A stretch of 60,556 nucleotides of DNA from the NCBI GenBank assembly GCA_949878745.1, contig CATLBH010000012.1, positions 1 through 60,556 of the forward strand, written 5' to 3'. Source of the stretch: an uncultured Ruminiclostridium sp. (GTDB lineage: Bacteria > Bacillota > Clostridia > Oscillospirales > Ruminococcaceae). The translations under genes and the position numbers were made by a program. The notes under the pieces are model-generated. The model did no database searches. It was not told the origin of the DNA and saw only the letters and a list, made by a program, of their open reading frames with translations. Shown here piece by piece: positions 15,847 to 24,762 of the stretch. Each line of letters opens with the position of its first letter. Positions within the stretch are counted from its first letter, which is position 1.

Positions 15847-17651
15847 TGGTCACATTGACGGATACAAACAACAAAGGCGCAATCGGCGAAGGAGCCGGAG
15901 AATATATCAGAAAAACCTTTAGGATAGCCCTTTACGGTCTGTCCTCCAACAAGGTTTTTATAGTGCTTATATTTATGGCGTCTCTGATAACTTTTATTCT
16001 GACAATGAGCGCGTGGAATCGCACCATGGGCGAGCAGGTGGGGTTTATCGCGGTTTGCGGCATTTCGGGAGTTTTTATGCCCCTTATAATGTTTCAGCAT
16101 ATGCTAAAAAGGGGAGAGTATGATTTTTATACCGCCATGCCGGTGAAAAAAAGCTGTTATTTTTGGGGCTTCGGGCTAGCGGCGTTTATGGCCTTTTTGG
16201 CGATATGGCTGTTTTTGTGTTTTGTAGTGAGCTTATTGGGATTTTCATACGTGATAAGATACTTTTTGCCCGGATTTATGCTGTATTTTACCGTTTCATC
16301 GGCTACGGTGCTGGCGCTGGTGCTTTCAAAATCCGTTTTCAGCTTTATAATGATATTTATGATTCTGAATATTTCGGCATTGGAGCTGTTCGCAACGTTT
16401 TTGAGTATTTTTAATGTGGACAATCAAGTTTATATGTTCTCATTTAAAAAAGTAATCGGTTTTTTAACTCCCTTTTATTCCACGCAGCTGTTTTTTACCG
16501 ATGACCGTGACTGGCTGATTACGGGGCTTATGCCCGTGGTGATGGGAGGGATTCAGCTTGCGGCCGCCTTCCTGCTTCACCGCAGGAGGAGCGGGGAGGG
16601 ACAGGACACGCTGGCCTTTTCATGGATAAGATATCCCGTACAGTATATTTTAATGTTTATGGCGGCGCTTACGCCGGCTTTTATGTATAGGGTTGGCTAC
16701 AGCCGCGGAAAAAGCTTCGCGGATTTTGTCGGCTTTACCTTTGACGACGGTTGGTTCGTGGGGATAACTTTGGCGGTTATATTCGGAACATTTGTTATCA
16801 CCAATATGATTTTTGAAAATTCCCCAAGGGGAGTGTTCAAAAAAGTACGGCACCTTTTCATTTTTACGGCGGGCTACTGGATATTTTACTTATTGATTTT
16901 GGGGGCGCTTTTATTCCCGAACATTCCTTATACCTATGTTCCCTTTAAAAGCAATATGGCTATCGTTTCGGTATACGGATTTGAGGAAAAAACAGAGGCC
17001 GAATATAACGAAATGATGACGGAATATAACAGAGCGGGTCTGGAATACGATAATTACCGTGACAAGTACAGCGGGGAATACGCCGAAGAACGCAAACGGC
17101 TGAAGGAGCTTTATAATGAGGCCATTGAGGAGGAACGCAGATGGAGAACTGTCGAGGAAGAAGATAAAGCCGAGTATTTTTACAGAAAAACCGACGTGGC
17201 TTCTTATATTATTATCGATTCGGAATATCTGAGAAATTTTTCCGGAAGATTGGCTGAAATGTCAAAAAAATACAAAGACAGTTATTACCACTTTTGGGAT
17301 TTCGGTTATCCGAATATTGTATCGGAAGCCCGGGCGGTTCCCGATTTCAACACCTCCTATTCGGAAATTGACAAGAAATACTATTTTGATAATGCCTTAG
17401 TGTTTGAGACGGCTTTGTACGAGCTTACGGACAGTCAGTATGACGAGTTTTTGAAGTTGTTCGGAAAAGACGGATTTGTCAGGGAAGACGGAATGTTTTT
17501 CAGGTATAATAACAGGTATTTTTTCAGGGCGTATGCGGACAGTCCGGAAGCGCCTGAGAAATTTTCGGAGAACGCGGCTTATACAAGCCCGGTAAATTGG
17601 AAAATGTATAGGGACGCGGGCCTTTATTTTTCTAACGTAAGATACTATTAA
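15846..17651 (+). CDS. ABC-2-like permease with long C-terminal domain
   Basis: 601 aa from the ATG at 15846, preceded by AAGGAGG; a start twelve codons earlier lacks this. Six or more hydrophobic helices occupy residues about 30-380, with GEYDFYTAMPVKKSCYFWGF as a typical cytoplasmic loop of these permeases. The last 210 residues are hydrophilic, with a charged coiled-coil-like part (EYNEMMTEYNRAGLEYDNYR, KRLKELYNEAIEEERRW) and an aromatic-rich tail. Partner of the ATPase encoded just upstream. Its stop codon TAA (17649-17651) overlaps the left end of an R1 repeat, so the C-terminus may have been trimmed when the repeat arrived. Confidence 0.82.
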   Translation: MVTLTDTNNKGAIGEGAGEYIRKTFRIALYGLSSNKVFIVLIFMASLITFILTMSAWNRTMGEQVGFIAVCGISGVFMPLIMFQHMLKRGEYDFYTAMPVKKSCYFWGFGLAAFMAFLAIWLFLCFVVSLLGFSYVIRYFLPGFMLYFTVSSATVLALVLSKSVFSFIMIFMILNISALELFATFLSIFNVDNQVYMFSFKKVIGFLTPFYSTQLFFTDDRDWLITGLMPVVMGGIQLAAAFLLHRRRSGEGQDTLAFSWIRYPVQYILMFMAALTPAFMYRVGYSRGKSFADFVGFTFDDGWFVGITLAVIFGTFVITNMIFENSPRGVFKKVRHLFIFTAGYWIFYLLILGALLFPNIPYTYVPFKSNMAIVSVYGFEEKTEAEYNEMMTEYNRAGLEYDNYRDKYSGEYAEERKRLKELYNEAIEEERRWRTVEEEDKAEYFYRKTDVASYIIIDSEYLRNFSGRLAEMSKKYKDSYYHFWDFGYPNIVSEARAVPDFNTSYSEIDKKYYFDNALVFETALYELTDSQYDEFLKLFGKDGFVREDGMFFRYNNRYFFRAYADSPEAPEKFSENAAYTSPVNWKMYRDAGLYFSNVRYY

Positions 17652-17757
17652 TACTAATCTTTGGTCGAGGTATAGACAAATAATATGGAGGACCAAAGAT
17701 TAGTGCTTTGGGTGCAATCTTTAATCAAGTCGTAGACTTGATTAAAGATTGGTATAA
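17650..17757 (+). repeat. R1 two-hairpin repeat, copy A (divergent stems)
   Basis: First hairpin CTAATCTTTGGTC/GACCAAAGATTAG, conserved linker TAGTGCTTTGGGTGCAA, second hairpin ATCTTTAATCAAGTC/GACTTGATTAAAGAT, right end GATTGGTATAA. The stem bases differ from the common R1 form, but each arm still pairs with its partner and the linker is unchanged. The left end coincides with the permease stop codon; the right end runs into the Rpn-like fragment. Confidence 0.85.
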
Positions 17758-18145
17758 AATGAAGAAAATCGGAAACGAAAATTTAACGGACGAGTTGAAG
17801 GACGAACGTGTGGCGTGGGCTGCTTATTTCAGTAGCAGAAGTGAGGAGGAGTTTAATGTGTTAAAGGAATGTACGGATAATCCGGATATAAAGAAGGCGA
17901 TAAACGTTTTGGGGAATTTCAGTACGGATCCCGAAATGAAGGAGCTTGCGCGGAGAAGGGAGAACAGTAGGATTAAGGAGCAGAGTATGCTTGGGGCGGC
18001 GAAGGCTGAGGGGAGAATTGAGGGAAGGATTGAAGGAAGGATTGAAGGGAGAGCTGAGCGTGACAGAGAAATTATTGCGGCTATGAGGGCAAGCGGAATG
18101 AGCGAGGAACAAATAAACGGTATATTGAACGGAATTAACCGATGA
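17708..18145 (+). pseudogene. C-terminal fragment of an Rpn-family nuclease/putative transposase
   Basis: The open frame of 145 codons starts at a TTG inside the R1 linker, so its first 17 residues are repeat sequence read as protein. From MKKIGNENLTDELKDERVAW on it resembles the C-terminal part of Rpn-type PD-(D/E)XK proteins: a helical region with NPDIKKAINVLGNFS and EMKELARRRENSRIKEQ, then the low-complexity EGRIEGRIEGRIEGRAERD coil and the closing helix MRASGMSEEQINGILN. The N-terminal nuclease domain, which carries the catalytic residues, is absent. A broken gene whose 5' part was lost at or before the arrival of R1 is the simplest reading. No ribosome site precedes the TTG. Confidence 0.65.
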
Positions 18146-18161
18146 TTTTTATACACAAAAA

Positions 18162-18198
18162 GCTGCGGTCTCCATTGGGGTGGGGATCGCAGCCTTTT
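18162..18198 (+). terminator. rho-independent terminator
   Basis: GCTGCG and CGCAGC form the base of a stem (18162-18193) followed by TTTT. It closes the rightward unit that begins at gntR. Confidence 0.65.
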
Positions 18199-18280
18199 GC
18201 GTTTATAGCCTTTTAAAGTTTTTTGCGGCTTTAAGGGCTTTTTGTTTTATCGATCTGTGTTGAATTTTTCGTTAATTCCG

Positions 18281-18847
18281 TTACTTGCGCTTCTTGGCGG
18301 CGGCAGCTGTTATACCGGCGGCAATTGCGCCCGCGGCGGTAACGCCGATGGCTACGCCGGTACCGGGGTTACCGCCTCCAACGCTGCCCACCGCGGTCTT
18401 GGTGGTGGTTATGGCGGGAGTGGTTGTGGTAGCCGACGATACGTCGGGTTTGGTACTTTCCGCAGGTGTTGTTGTGGTAGGTGCGGGTGTGGTTTCAACG
18501 GAAGTAACAGCCGGTGTTGTGGTAACTATTGCAGTGGTTGTGGTAACTATGGCCGGTGTTGTGGTTTCATCGTCTCTATCCTCATCGGTTGTCTCTTCAG
18601 CGCCGTTTTCGTTGTTGCCGGGATTGTTGTTATTGTCATCTCCGGGGGCGTTGTTATTGTCGTCTCCGGGGGCATTGTTGTTATCGTCGCCGCCATTCAC
18701 GATATCGTCGGCCGCGTCGCCCACGCCGTCGATAATGTCGTCGGCGCCGTCGCCGATGTCGTCGATCACGTTGCCTACCGCAAACGCGGAAACGGATAAG
18801 GACAAAGCAGCTATAGAAGCCGCAAGAATAATCTTAAGTTTATTCAT
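18281..18847 (-). CDS. secreted Thr/Asn/Asp-rich protein with NPGTG anchor-like C-terminus
   Basis: 188 aa. Signal peptide at residues 1-23 (cleavage near SAFA-VG). Then an acidic Ile/Gly/Asp segment (VIDDIGDGADDIIDGVGDAA), three tandem GDDNNNAP-type repeats, and a long Thr-rich stretch (TTTPAIVTTTTAIVTTT) typical of a glycosylated wall spacer. The C-terminus is NPGTG, a hydrophobic Ala/Gly segment and KKRK, the order seen in sortase substrates, here with a non-LPxTG motif. Probable role: a surface stalk or spacer; there is no binding or catalytic domain. GAAAGGAATG precedes the ATG. The opposite-strand frames across this gene are artefacts of the repeats. Confidence 0.7.
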   Translation of the reverse strand: MNKLKIILAASIAALSLSVSAFAVGNVIDDIGDGADDIIDGVGDAADDIVNGGDDNNNAPGDDNNNAPGDDNNNNPGNNENGAEETTDEDRDDETTTPAIVTTTTAIVTTTPAVTSVETTPAPTTTTPAESTKPDVSSATTTTPAITTTKTAVGSVGGGNPGTGVAIGVTAAGAIAAGITAAAAKKRK

Positions 18848-18943
18848 TTTTTATGACCATTCCTTTCGATTTACTTTCATTTTTAGGGGATACAAAATCC
18901 CGTTACTATTATCTGAAAGGAAGTCAAAATTATAAGCGCAAAA

Positions 18944-19375
18944 CTAATTGGTAATTTTTAACATTTGATCCTCGATCTGGTTTTCGTTTTCCTCAACCGT
19001 TTTTTCCTCTTCCGCCGCAAGACGCCTTCCGCAGGCGGAGCAGTAAGCGTTTCTCATCTTGACGGTATTTCCGCAGCCGGGGCACCGCACAAGCCCCATA
19101 ATGTATTCAATCCGCTTTTCCAGCGACGCGATTCTTTTCCTCGTTCCGTCGATCTGGACGGTCAGGGCGGCAATTTCCTCGCATTCTTCCTTTTCGGCGC
19201 TGTCTTCGCTTTTACACATTCTGTAAACCGCCGAACCCAGCTCCCGATACTGAATTTCCAGCATTTTGGCAAGCGCGGCGGCGGACAGCTTAAGCATTGA
19301 AGCTCGATAGGCGGTATCCGCTTTTTTCGCGGCGGCTTCGGTGAATTCCTTGATTGACGCGATTATGTCTGACAT
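18944..19375 (-). CDS. zinc-ribbon protein with coiled coil
   Basis: 143 aa. A helical N-terminal half (EFTEAAAKKADTAYRASMLK through the IQYRELGSAVYRM segment and the QIDGTRKRIASLEKRIEYI coiled coil) is followed by a zinc ribbon with CPGCG at about 98-102 and CSACGRR at about 112-118, and an acidic tail. No signal peptide, so cytoplasmic. The arrangement is common in small clostridial zinc-ribbon proteins of unknown role. It is 40 bases downstream of the MBL hydrolase gene on the same strand and could be read from the recJ promoter. Function not assigned. Confidence 0.65.
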   Translation of the reverse strand: MSDIIASIKEFTEAAAKKADTAYRASMLKLSAAALAKMLEIQYRELGSAVYRMCKSEDSAEKEECEEIAALTVQIDGTRKRIASLEKRIEYIMGLVRCPGCGNTVKMRNAYCSACGRRLAAEEEKTVEENENQIEDQMLKITN

Positions 19376-19415
19376 AATTGTACCTTTCCGTTTAAAAATG
19401 TATGTGTGTTTGTTC

Positions 19416-20036
19416 TTAAATCAAAAACGGATTTGACATTCTTTCCCCGTTTAAGGTGGTGTTCCCTCCGTGGCCGCAGTATAAGAGGTAATCCCCTTCC
19501 AGCTTCACAAGTCTCGCCAGGGATCTGTTAAGCTCTCTGTAATCTCCCATATACAGATCGGTTCTTCCCACGGAGCCGGAAAAGAGGGTGTCCCCGGTGA
19601 AGATACTGTTGTCTATGATAAAGCATACGCTTCCTCTGCTGTGGCCGGGGGTTTCTATGACTTTTATTTTCAGTACGCCTTGTGTTATGACGTCCCCTTC
19701 TTTAAGGTATTCGTCGCATTCCACCGATATATACTCGAAAAACGGAGCTATTAAGGCTCCGGATTTTACCATATCCGACAGCATGCATTCGTCGTTTTTA
19801 TGGATATAGACCTTTGCCCCGTATTTTTCCTTAAGATATTTCGCTCCGCTTATATGGTCAAAGTGTCCGTGAGTCAGCAGAATTTTTTCGGGCACAAGGC
19901 CGCGTATTTCCAGTTCTTCCGCTATTATTTCCGGGGCGGAGCCTGGGTCTATCACCACGGCCTTTCCTTCCCCGTCGGGAAGAATGTAACAGTTTTCGTC
20001 AATGGGCGGAAGCACGAGTTTGACAGGATTGTTCAT
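19416..20036 (-). CDS. MBL-fold metallohydrolase (glyoxalase II-like)
   Basis: 206 aa. The metallo-beta-lactamase motif THGHFDH is at about residues 55-61, with further metal ligands in ETPGHSRGSVCF, IFTGDTLF and the C-terminal YCGHGGNTT. This set matches the small hydroxyacylglutathione hydrolase-like group that often lies next to rel in Clostridia. The physiological substrate is uncertain, since these bacteria usually lack glutathione; a thioester of another thiol is possible. The ATG directly follows the rel stop codon (TAA ATG), so translation is coupled. Confidence 0.88.
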   Translation of the reverse strand: MNNPVKLVLPPIDENCYILPDGEGKAVVIDPGSAPEIIAEELEIRGLVPEKILLTHGHFDHISGAKYLKEKYGAKVYIHKNDECMLSDMVKSGALIAPFFEYISVECDEYLKEGDVITQGVLKIKVIETPGHSRGSVCFIIDNSIFTGDTLFSGSVGRTDLYMGDYRELNRSLARLVKLEGDYLLYCGHGGNTTLNGERMSNPFLI

Positions 20037-22214
20037 TTAATTTTTTCCCGTTCTTTCAACGGTAATGACCCCCTCGATCTTTTTTAATTTTACTATCATA
20101 TTTTTAAGCTGCTCCAAGCCGCTTATTTCCAGGGTTACGGAAACGTTGGCGTTGCCGTTTTTCAGGTTATGGGCGTTGATCTCGTGAATCGGTATGCGGC
20201 CAGCGGCGATGGCGGTGGAAATATCCGCTATAAGCGCAGTCCTGTCCTGAGCCACTATATCCAGAATGGCCTCGTAGCTGGCTTTCGCGCCCGGCGCCCA
20301 CTTCACGCTGATCCAGCGCTCGCTGTTGGAGGGATCGTTCTGCTGATCCGTTACGTTTTTACAGTCCAGCTTGTGCACCGATACGCCGAAGCCTCTTGTG
20401 ACGAAGCCTATTATATCGTCTCCGGGAAGGGGGTTGCAGCATCTGGCGAAATGCACCGCGCAGCCCTCTATTCCGTCCACTATAACGCCGTTGCTCTGTT
20501 TTCTCGCTATGTTTTCGCTCACCGCCGCTTCCACGTCGCGGACGGACTCGGGGACGGGCTGAGGCTTCTGCATTTTCAGATAGTCCTCCTTAGCTTTTCG
20601 GACTATCTTGCTCAGCATTACGCCGCCGTAGCCTATGGCGGCGTAGAAGTCGTCCATATTGTCAAAATGCTGGCGTTTGGCTATCTGGATCAGGAATTCC
20701 TCGTCGGGAAAAATACTGTTTTTTTTCATCTCCGCGTCAAAGGCGACTTTTCCTCTGGAAATATTTTCCGCACGGCATTCCCGTTTAAACCACGCTCTTA
20801 TTTTACCCTTGGCCTCGTTGGTTTTGGCTATGTCGAGCCAGTGGCGGTTGGGGCCGTAGTTGGGGCTGTTGGTGGTCATTACCTCCACTATGTCTCCCGT
20901 TTTAAGCTGATAATCAAAGGTAGCCATTCTTCCACCCACCTTCGCGCCGGTCATTCGGTTGCCCACCTGTGTGTGTATGGCGTAGGCGAAATCTATTACC
21001 GTTGAGCCTAAAGGGAGAGTTATTACGTCGCCCTTGGGAGTAAAAACATAAACGTCGTCGGGGGCAAGATCAACCTTTACCGCTTCCGCGATAAGCTCCA
21101 CGTCGTCCGCTTCCTGCTGCTGATCCAATATCTGGCGAATCCAGTCGAAGCGCTTTTCTCCCGCCACTTTTCCCCCAAGACCCGCCTTGTACTTCCAGTG
21201 AGCCGCTACGCCGTACTGGGCGGTGTTGTGCATATCCAGGGTGCGTATCTGCACTTCGAAGGGGATCCCTTCCCTTCCTATTACGGTGGTGTGAAGGGAC
21301 TGATATCTGTTGGGCTTGGGGGTGGCAATATAATCCTTGAAACGGAAGGGTATGGGTCTGAACATATCGTGAACTATGCCTAAGACGTTGTAGCATTCCA
21401 CTATTGTGTGGACAATTACCCTTACCGCGTAAATGTCGTAGATTTCCTCGATGTTTTTGCCCTTTACGTATACTTTTTTATAGATGCTGTAAATGCTTTT
21501 GACTCTGCCCTCGATGACGGGGGGCGGCTGTATGTCGGTTATTCTTTCGCCGATACGTTTTTTTATGGCCGCGATAAAGCTTTCGCCCTTGTCCTTTTTG
21601 GCCGCCAGAGCGTTTTCCACCTCTTTATAGCCGTATGGGTCAAGGTAGTAAAGCGCCACGTCCTCCATCTCCTCCTTTACGTCGTTCATACCCAGTCGAT
21701 GGGCTATGGGGGCGTAAAAGCTCATGGTTTCCAACGAGGTTTTTCTTTGTTTTTCGGGAGGGCGGCAGGCTAAAGTGCGCATATTGTGCAGTCTGTCGGC
21801 GAGCTTTATGATAATTACGCGGATATCCTTGCTCATGGCCATAAGTATTTTACGAATATTTTCGGCGTGCTGTTCTTCCTTTGTGTTTAAGGGCACTTGG
21901 CCTATCTTGGTCACTCCGTCCACCAGAAGCGCCACGTCTTCGCCGAATTTTTTCTTCAAAGTATCCAGAGAGGTACCGGTATCCTCCACAACGTCGTGAA
22001 GAAGAGCCGCGCATACGGTGTCGGTATCCATACACATTTCCAGCAGAATATAAGCCACCGCCACGGGGTGGCTTATATAAGGCTCTCCGCTTGTGCGGGT
22101 TTGTCCCCTGTGTGCGTTTTCCGCGAACTCGTAGGCGGAAAGGATTTTATTCAGATCGTACTGCTTTTCGCTGCTTTTTATACGATCGGTCAGGAGTTCT
22201 ATCGTATAAATCAT
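20037..22214 (-). CDS. rel: bifunctional (p)ppGpp synthetase/hydrolase Rel
   Basis: 725 aa, full length. Domains in order: HD hydrolase (H49 in YISHP, H73-D74 in LLHDVVEDTG), synthetase (around residues 235-345, with FRFKDYIATPKPNRYQSLHT), TGS domain (from about 385, DVYVFTPKGDVITLPLGSTV), a conserved-Cys region with HFARCCNPLPGDDIIGFVT, and a C-terminal ACT domain (about 650-722). Both catalytic centres look intact, so it should make and degrade the stringent-response alarmone. It follows recJ by 44 bases and precedes the MBL gene, the usual clostridial order. Confidence 0.95.
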   Translation of the reverse strand: MIYTIELLTDRIKSSEKQYDLNKILSAYEFAENAHRGQTRTSGEPYISHPVAVAYILLEMCMDTDTVCAALLHDVVEDTGTSLDTLKKKFGEDVALLVDGVTKIGQVPLNTKEEQHAENIRKILMAMSKDIRVIIIKLADRLHNMRTLACRPPEKQRKTSLETMSFYAPIAHRLGMNDVKEEMEDVALYYLDPYGYKEVENALAAKKDKGESFIAAIKKRIGERITDIQPPPVIEGRVKSIYSIYKKVYVKGKNIEEIYDIYAVRVIVHTIVECYNVLGIVHDMFRPIPFRFKDYIATPKPNRYQSLHTTVIGREGIPFEVQIRTLDMHNTAQYGVAAHWKYKAGLGGKVAGEKRFDWIRQILDQQQEADDVELIAEAVKVDLAPDDVYVFTPKGDVITLPLGSTVIDFAYAIHTQVGNRMTGAKVGGRMATFDYQLKTGDIVEVMTTNSPNYGPNRHWLDIAKTNEAKGKIRAWFKRECRAENISRGKVAFDAEMKKNSIFPDEEFLIQIAKRQHFDNMDDFYAAIGYGGVMLSKIVRKAKEDYLKMQKPQPVPESVRDVEAAVSENIARKQSNGVIVDGIEGCAVHFARCCNPLPGDDIIGFVTRGFGVSVHKLDCKNVTDQQNDPSNSERWISVKWAPGAKASYEAILDIVAQDRTALIADISTAIAAGRIPIHEINAHNLKNGNANVSVTLEISGLEQLKNMIVKLKKIEGVITVERTGKN

Positions 22215-22258
22215 ATAATAACCGTTCCTTTTTTATCTCCCGTTTTATGGGGCGCAAT

Positions 22259-24286
22259 TTAATTAATTCCGAATTTTCTTTTTAAGTCCGCCAGAACCCC
22301 GCAGTTTTCAAGATCCACCTTTCCGCTGACAGAGAGTCTTTCTATCCTGTCCCCGGGCTCGTCGATCCGAATCAGTCCCGCGCTTTGGAAAATATCCAGG
22401 GTTACCCTAAACAGGCAGTAATTGAATCCCATGCCCTGCGCCAAATCGGAGCAGGCGGAGAGTCTTCCGTTTTTCTTGATGATGTCGTATATTTTCATTT
22501 GGGTATCACGATCGGGGACTATCCTTTGGGGCGGAACCTCGGTCACGTCCTCGCCGAGACACAATCTTTCGTAGGCGGACTGTGCCGCGAAATAGCGCTC
22601 TTGAGAAAAACCGCTTCTTCGTATGTCCGCCAGCCTGAGAGTAACTGACCGTTTTCCGTTGTATTCGTTTATTTCGGCGTTAACGAGCATATCCACCTTT
22701 TCCCCCCCGGAAAAAGGGAAATCGGCGTATGTGGAGTGAAAATTCAGCACCTTGTATTCGATTCCGTCTATCGCGGCGGTTATGGCTATGTATTTTCCGT
22801 CTTTAAGAGAGCGGGTGGATTTTATCACCGCGTTTTGAATATGAAATAAGGGTAAGGGGTTTCCCTCGCCAAAGGGGCTGAAATAATCCAGGCTTTGTAT
22901 ATTTTCCTCGGTAAGCTCCGCCCCCGTAACGGTCATTTCGGCGACGAGACTGTCCAAAGGCATCTGGGTATAGTACTTTTTGGCGTAACCGTAAACCGCC
23001 CGGGTAAAATCGGGGATTTTGGAGGTTTCCAGGGAGAAGCCCGCCGCCTTGGTGTGTCCCCCAAATTTGACCGTATATTCAGAAATTTCGGTAAGCATTT
23101 TAAACAGGGAGAAGCCGTTTACGCTTCTTCCGCTTCCCCGTGACAGGTCTCCTTCCTCGGTTATGATGAGAACTGGCTTTCCGAAGCGATTTAGCAATTT
23201 TGAGGCGACAATGCCTATTACGCCGTGGCTCCATCCCTTTCCGCTTATTACCAAAACCCGCTGTTTCAGTATATCGGGATTGTTTCGCATGGAGTCGTCA
23301 ATTTCAGAGAGGATTCTTTTTTCCTCGTCCTGGCGCTTCATATTAAGCTCCGAGAGATTTTCCGCCATTTTACGGTACATTTTCGGGTTGTCGCAGAGGA
23401 AAAGGTCGGCCGCCTCCTTTGCGTGAGAAAAGCGCCCGGCGGCGTTTATCCTGGGACAGAGGGTAAAGGCCGCCGTGGTGGAGGTTATTTCCATATCCTC
23501 GGATATGCCGCACTGCATAAGCAATGCCTTTAGGCCTCCGTTTTCGGTTACGGAGAGGTTTTCCAGCCCTTTTTTGACAATGACCCTGTTTTCACCCACA
23601 AGGGGGACGATATCCCCGACGGTACCTATGGCGGCCAAGTCGAGCCAGTTTTCCGCAACGCTGTCTATATCCTCCTCCAGCGCCATAACCAGCTTAAGGG
23701 CAACGCCGCAGCCCGCCAGCTCCCTATAGGGGGAATTGCCGCCGTCACGGTGCGGGTTTATTATCGCGTCGGCCATGGGAAGGGTTTCGGGTATCTGATG
23801 ATGATCGGTGATTATAAGTCTCATGCCCCGGTCGTAAATCCGCTTGGCTTCTTCCACGGCGGAAATGCCGTTGTCAACGGTAACTATCAGCCTTGTGCCG
23901 TTTTCGGCCAGTTTGTCTATGGCGTCGGCGTTAAGGCCGTAGCCCTCTTCGCGGGAAGGGATATACCAGTCGGCTTCAGCGCCTATGGCCTCGAGATAGC
24001 CGTAAAGTATCACTGTGGCGGTTACTCCGTCGCAGTCGTAGTCGCCGTAGACGGTGATTTTTTCGCCCTCTTCTATTGCCGAGGAAATCAGCTCCGCCGC
24101 TTTGTCCATGTCCGTCATATTAAAGGGATTGGAGATCTCCTCGTTGTTGAAAAATTCGTCAGCCTGTTCTCTGGTCAGAATACTTCTGTTCAACAGCAGC
24201 TTCGCGGCAAATGCGCTTATTCCCGCGGAAGAGGAAAGCTCCTTTACCTGTCGGGGATCCTGGCTTCGGATAGTCCATTTTTTCAT
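22259..24286 (-). CDS. recJ: single-stranded-DNA exonuclease RecJ
   Basis: 675 aa. DHH phosphoesterase motifs: YGDYDCDGVTATVILY (about 80-95) and ITDHHQIPE (about 158-166), then the DHHA1 motif GGHTKAAGFSLE and an OB-fold domain in the middle (MTVTGAELTEENIQSLDYFS region). A C-terminal extension of about 100 residues is typical of Firmicute RecJ proteins. It degrades single-stranded DNA 5' to 3' in recombination and mismatch or base-excision repair. First gene of the leftward recJ-rel-MBL unit with a clear promoter at 24330-24358. Confidence 0.93.
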   Translation of the reverse strand: MKKWTIRSQDPRQVKELSSSAGISAFAAKLLLNRSILTREQADEFFNNEEISNPFNMTDMDKAAELISSAIEEGEKITVYGDYDCDGVTATVILYGYLEAIGAEADWYIPSREEGYGLNADAIDKLAENGTRLIVTVDNGISAVEEAKRIYDRGMRLIITDHHQIPETLPMADAIINPHRDGGNSPYRELAGCGVALKLVMALEEDIDSVAENWLDLAAIGTVGDIVPLVGENRVIVKKGLENLSVTENGGLKALLMQCGISEDMEITSTTAAFTLCPRINAAGRFSHAKEAADLFLCDNPKMYRKMAENLSELNMKRQDEEKRILSEIDDSMRNNPDILKQRVLVISGKGWSHGVIGIVASKLLNRFGKPVLIITEEGDLSRGSGRSVNGFSLFKMLTEISEYTVKFGGHTKAAGFSLETSKIPDFTRAVYGYAKKYYTQMPLDSLVAEMTVTGAELTEENIQSLDYFSPFGEGNPLPLFHIQNAVIKSTRSLKDGKYIAITAAIDGIEYKVLNFHSTYADFPFSGGEKVDMLVNAEINEYNGKRSVTLRLADIRRSGFSQERYFAAQSAYERLCLGEDVTEVPPQRIVPDRDTQMKIYDIIKKNGRLSACSDLAQGMGFNYCLFRVTLDIFQSAGLIRIDEPGDRIERLSVSGKVDLENCGVLADLKRKFGIN

Positions 24287-24329
24287 TTTATCAGCCGTTT
24301 CTTTTGTTTTTATATTTTTTTATTATATA

Positions 24330-24358
24330 ATTATAGCATTTTGACAGCGGAATTTCAA
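24330..24358 (-). promoter_or_regulatory. recJ-rel promoter
   Basis: On the minus strand TTGAAA (24358-24353), 17-base spacer and TATAAT (24335-24330), 44 bases before the recJ ATG. Confidence 0.75.
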
Positions 24359-24384
24359 CCGTTACATTGAAAATATTAGAAATA

Positions 24385-24762
24385 TTAGAAAATATTCTCC
24401 GGACGTATCTCCTGTTCCCTGCAATAATCGGAAACAAGCACTTCCATTACCCCGCATTCCACCTTTACCTCTTCGTCCTCAAGTTCGAGAAGCTTTTTTA
24501 TGCGCTCCGCCGCCATTGTTATCTCAAGGGCGTGGTCGTTGTCCGTAATAAGTATATGAAACCTTCTGAAATTAAGCCATTTTTCCGATACGCTTTCCGC
24601 TGCCGTTTTGGCGTTTTCCAAATCTCCCTTTTCAAAGGCTTCCGTGACTTGGCGGAGGCCTTCGGTTATGTCACTGCCTACGCGGGAGGTTTGAAAAAGG
24701 CCCCAAATTCCTCCCGCGAAAATGACTGCCGCCAGAATACAGCAGATTACTATTCTTTTCAT
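24385..24762 (-). CDS. DUF4363-like membrane-anchored protein
   Basis: 125 aa. One N-terminal membrane helix (residues 4-23, IVICCILAAVIFAGGIWGLF) and a helical outer domain with the pattern ITEGLRQVTEAFEKGDLENA, then WLNFRRFHILITDNDHALEI and the acidic ELEDEEVKVECGVM. This length and pattern match DUF4363 proteins, which in spore formers are typically encoded beside a YetF-like (DUF421) gene, as here. The ATG overlaps the upstream stop by four bases. Function unknown; the pair may act at the membrane, perhaps in sporulation. Confidence 0.75.
   Translation of the reverse strand: MKRIVICCILAAVIFAGGIWGLFQTSRVGSDITEGLRQVTEAFEKGDLENAKTAAESVSEKWLNFRRFHILITDNDHALEITMAAERIKKLLELEDEEVKVECGVMEVLVSDYCREQEIRPENIF

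Noticed and set aside
18242-18935. Long plus-strand frames rich in Val/Gly or Ser/Pro
   Set aside because: They are the complement of the Thr/Asn/Asp repeats of the secreted protein on the minus strand, which has the signal peptide, ribosome site and anchor.
20169-21005. Long plus-strand frame opposite rel
   Set aside because: It is antisense to the fully conserved Rel protein and has no family features of its own.
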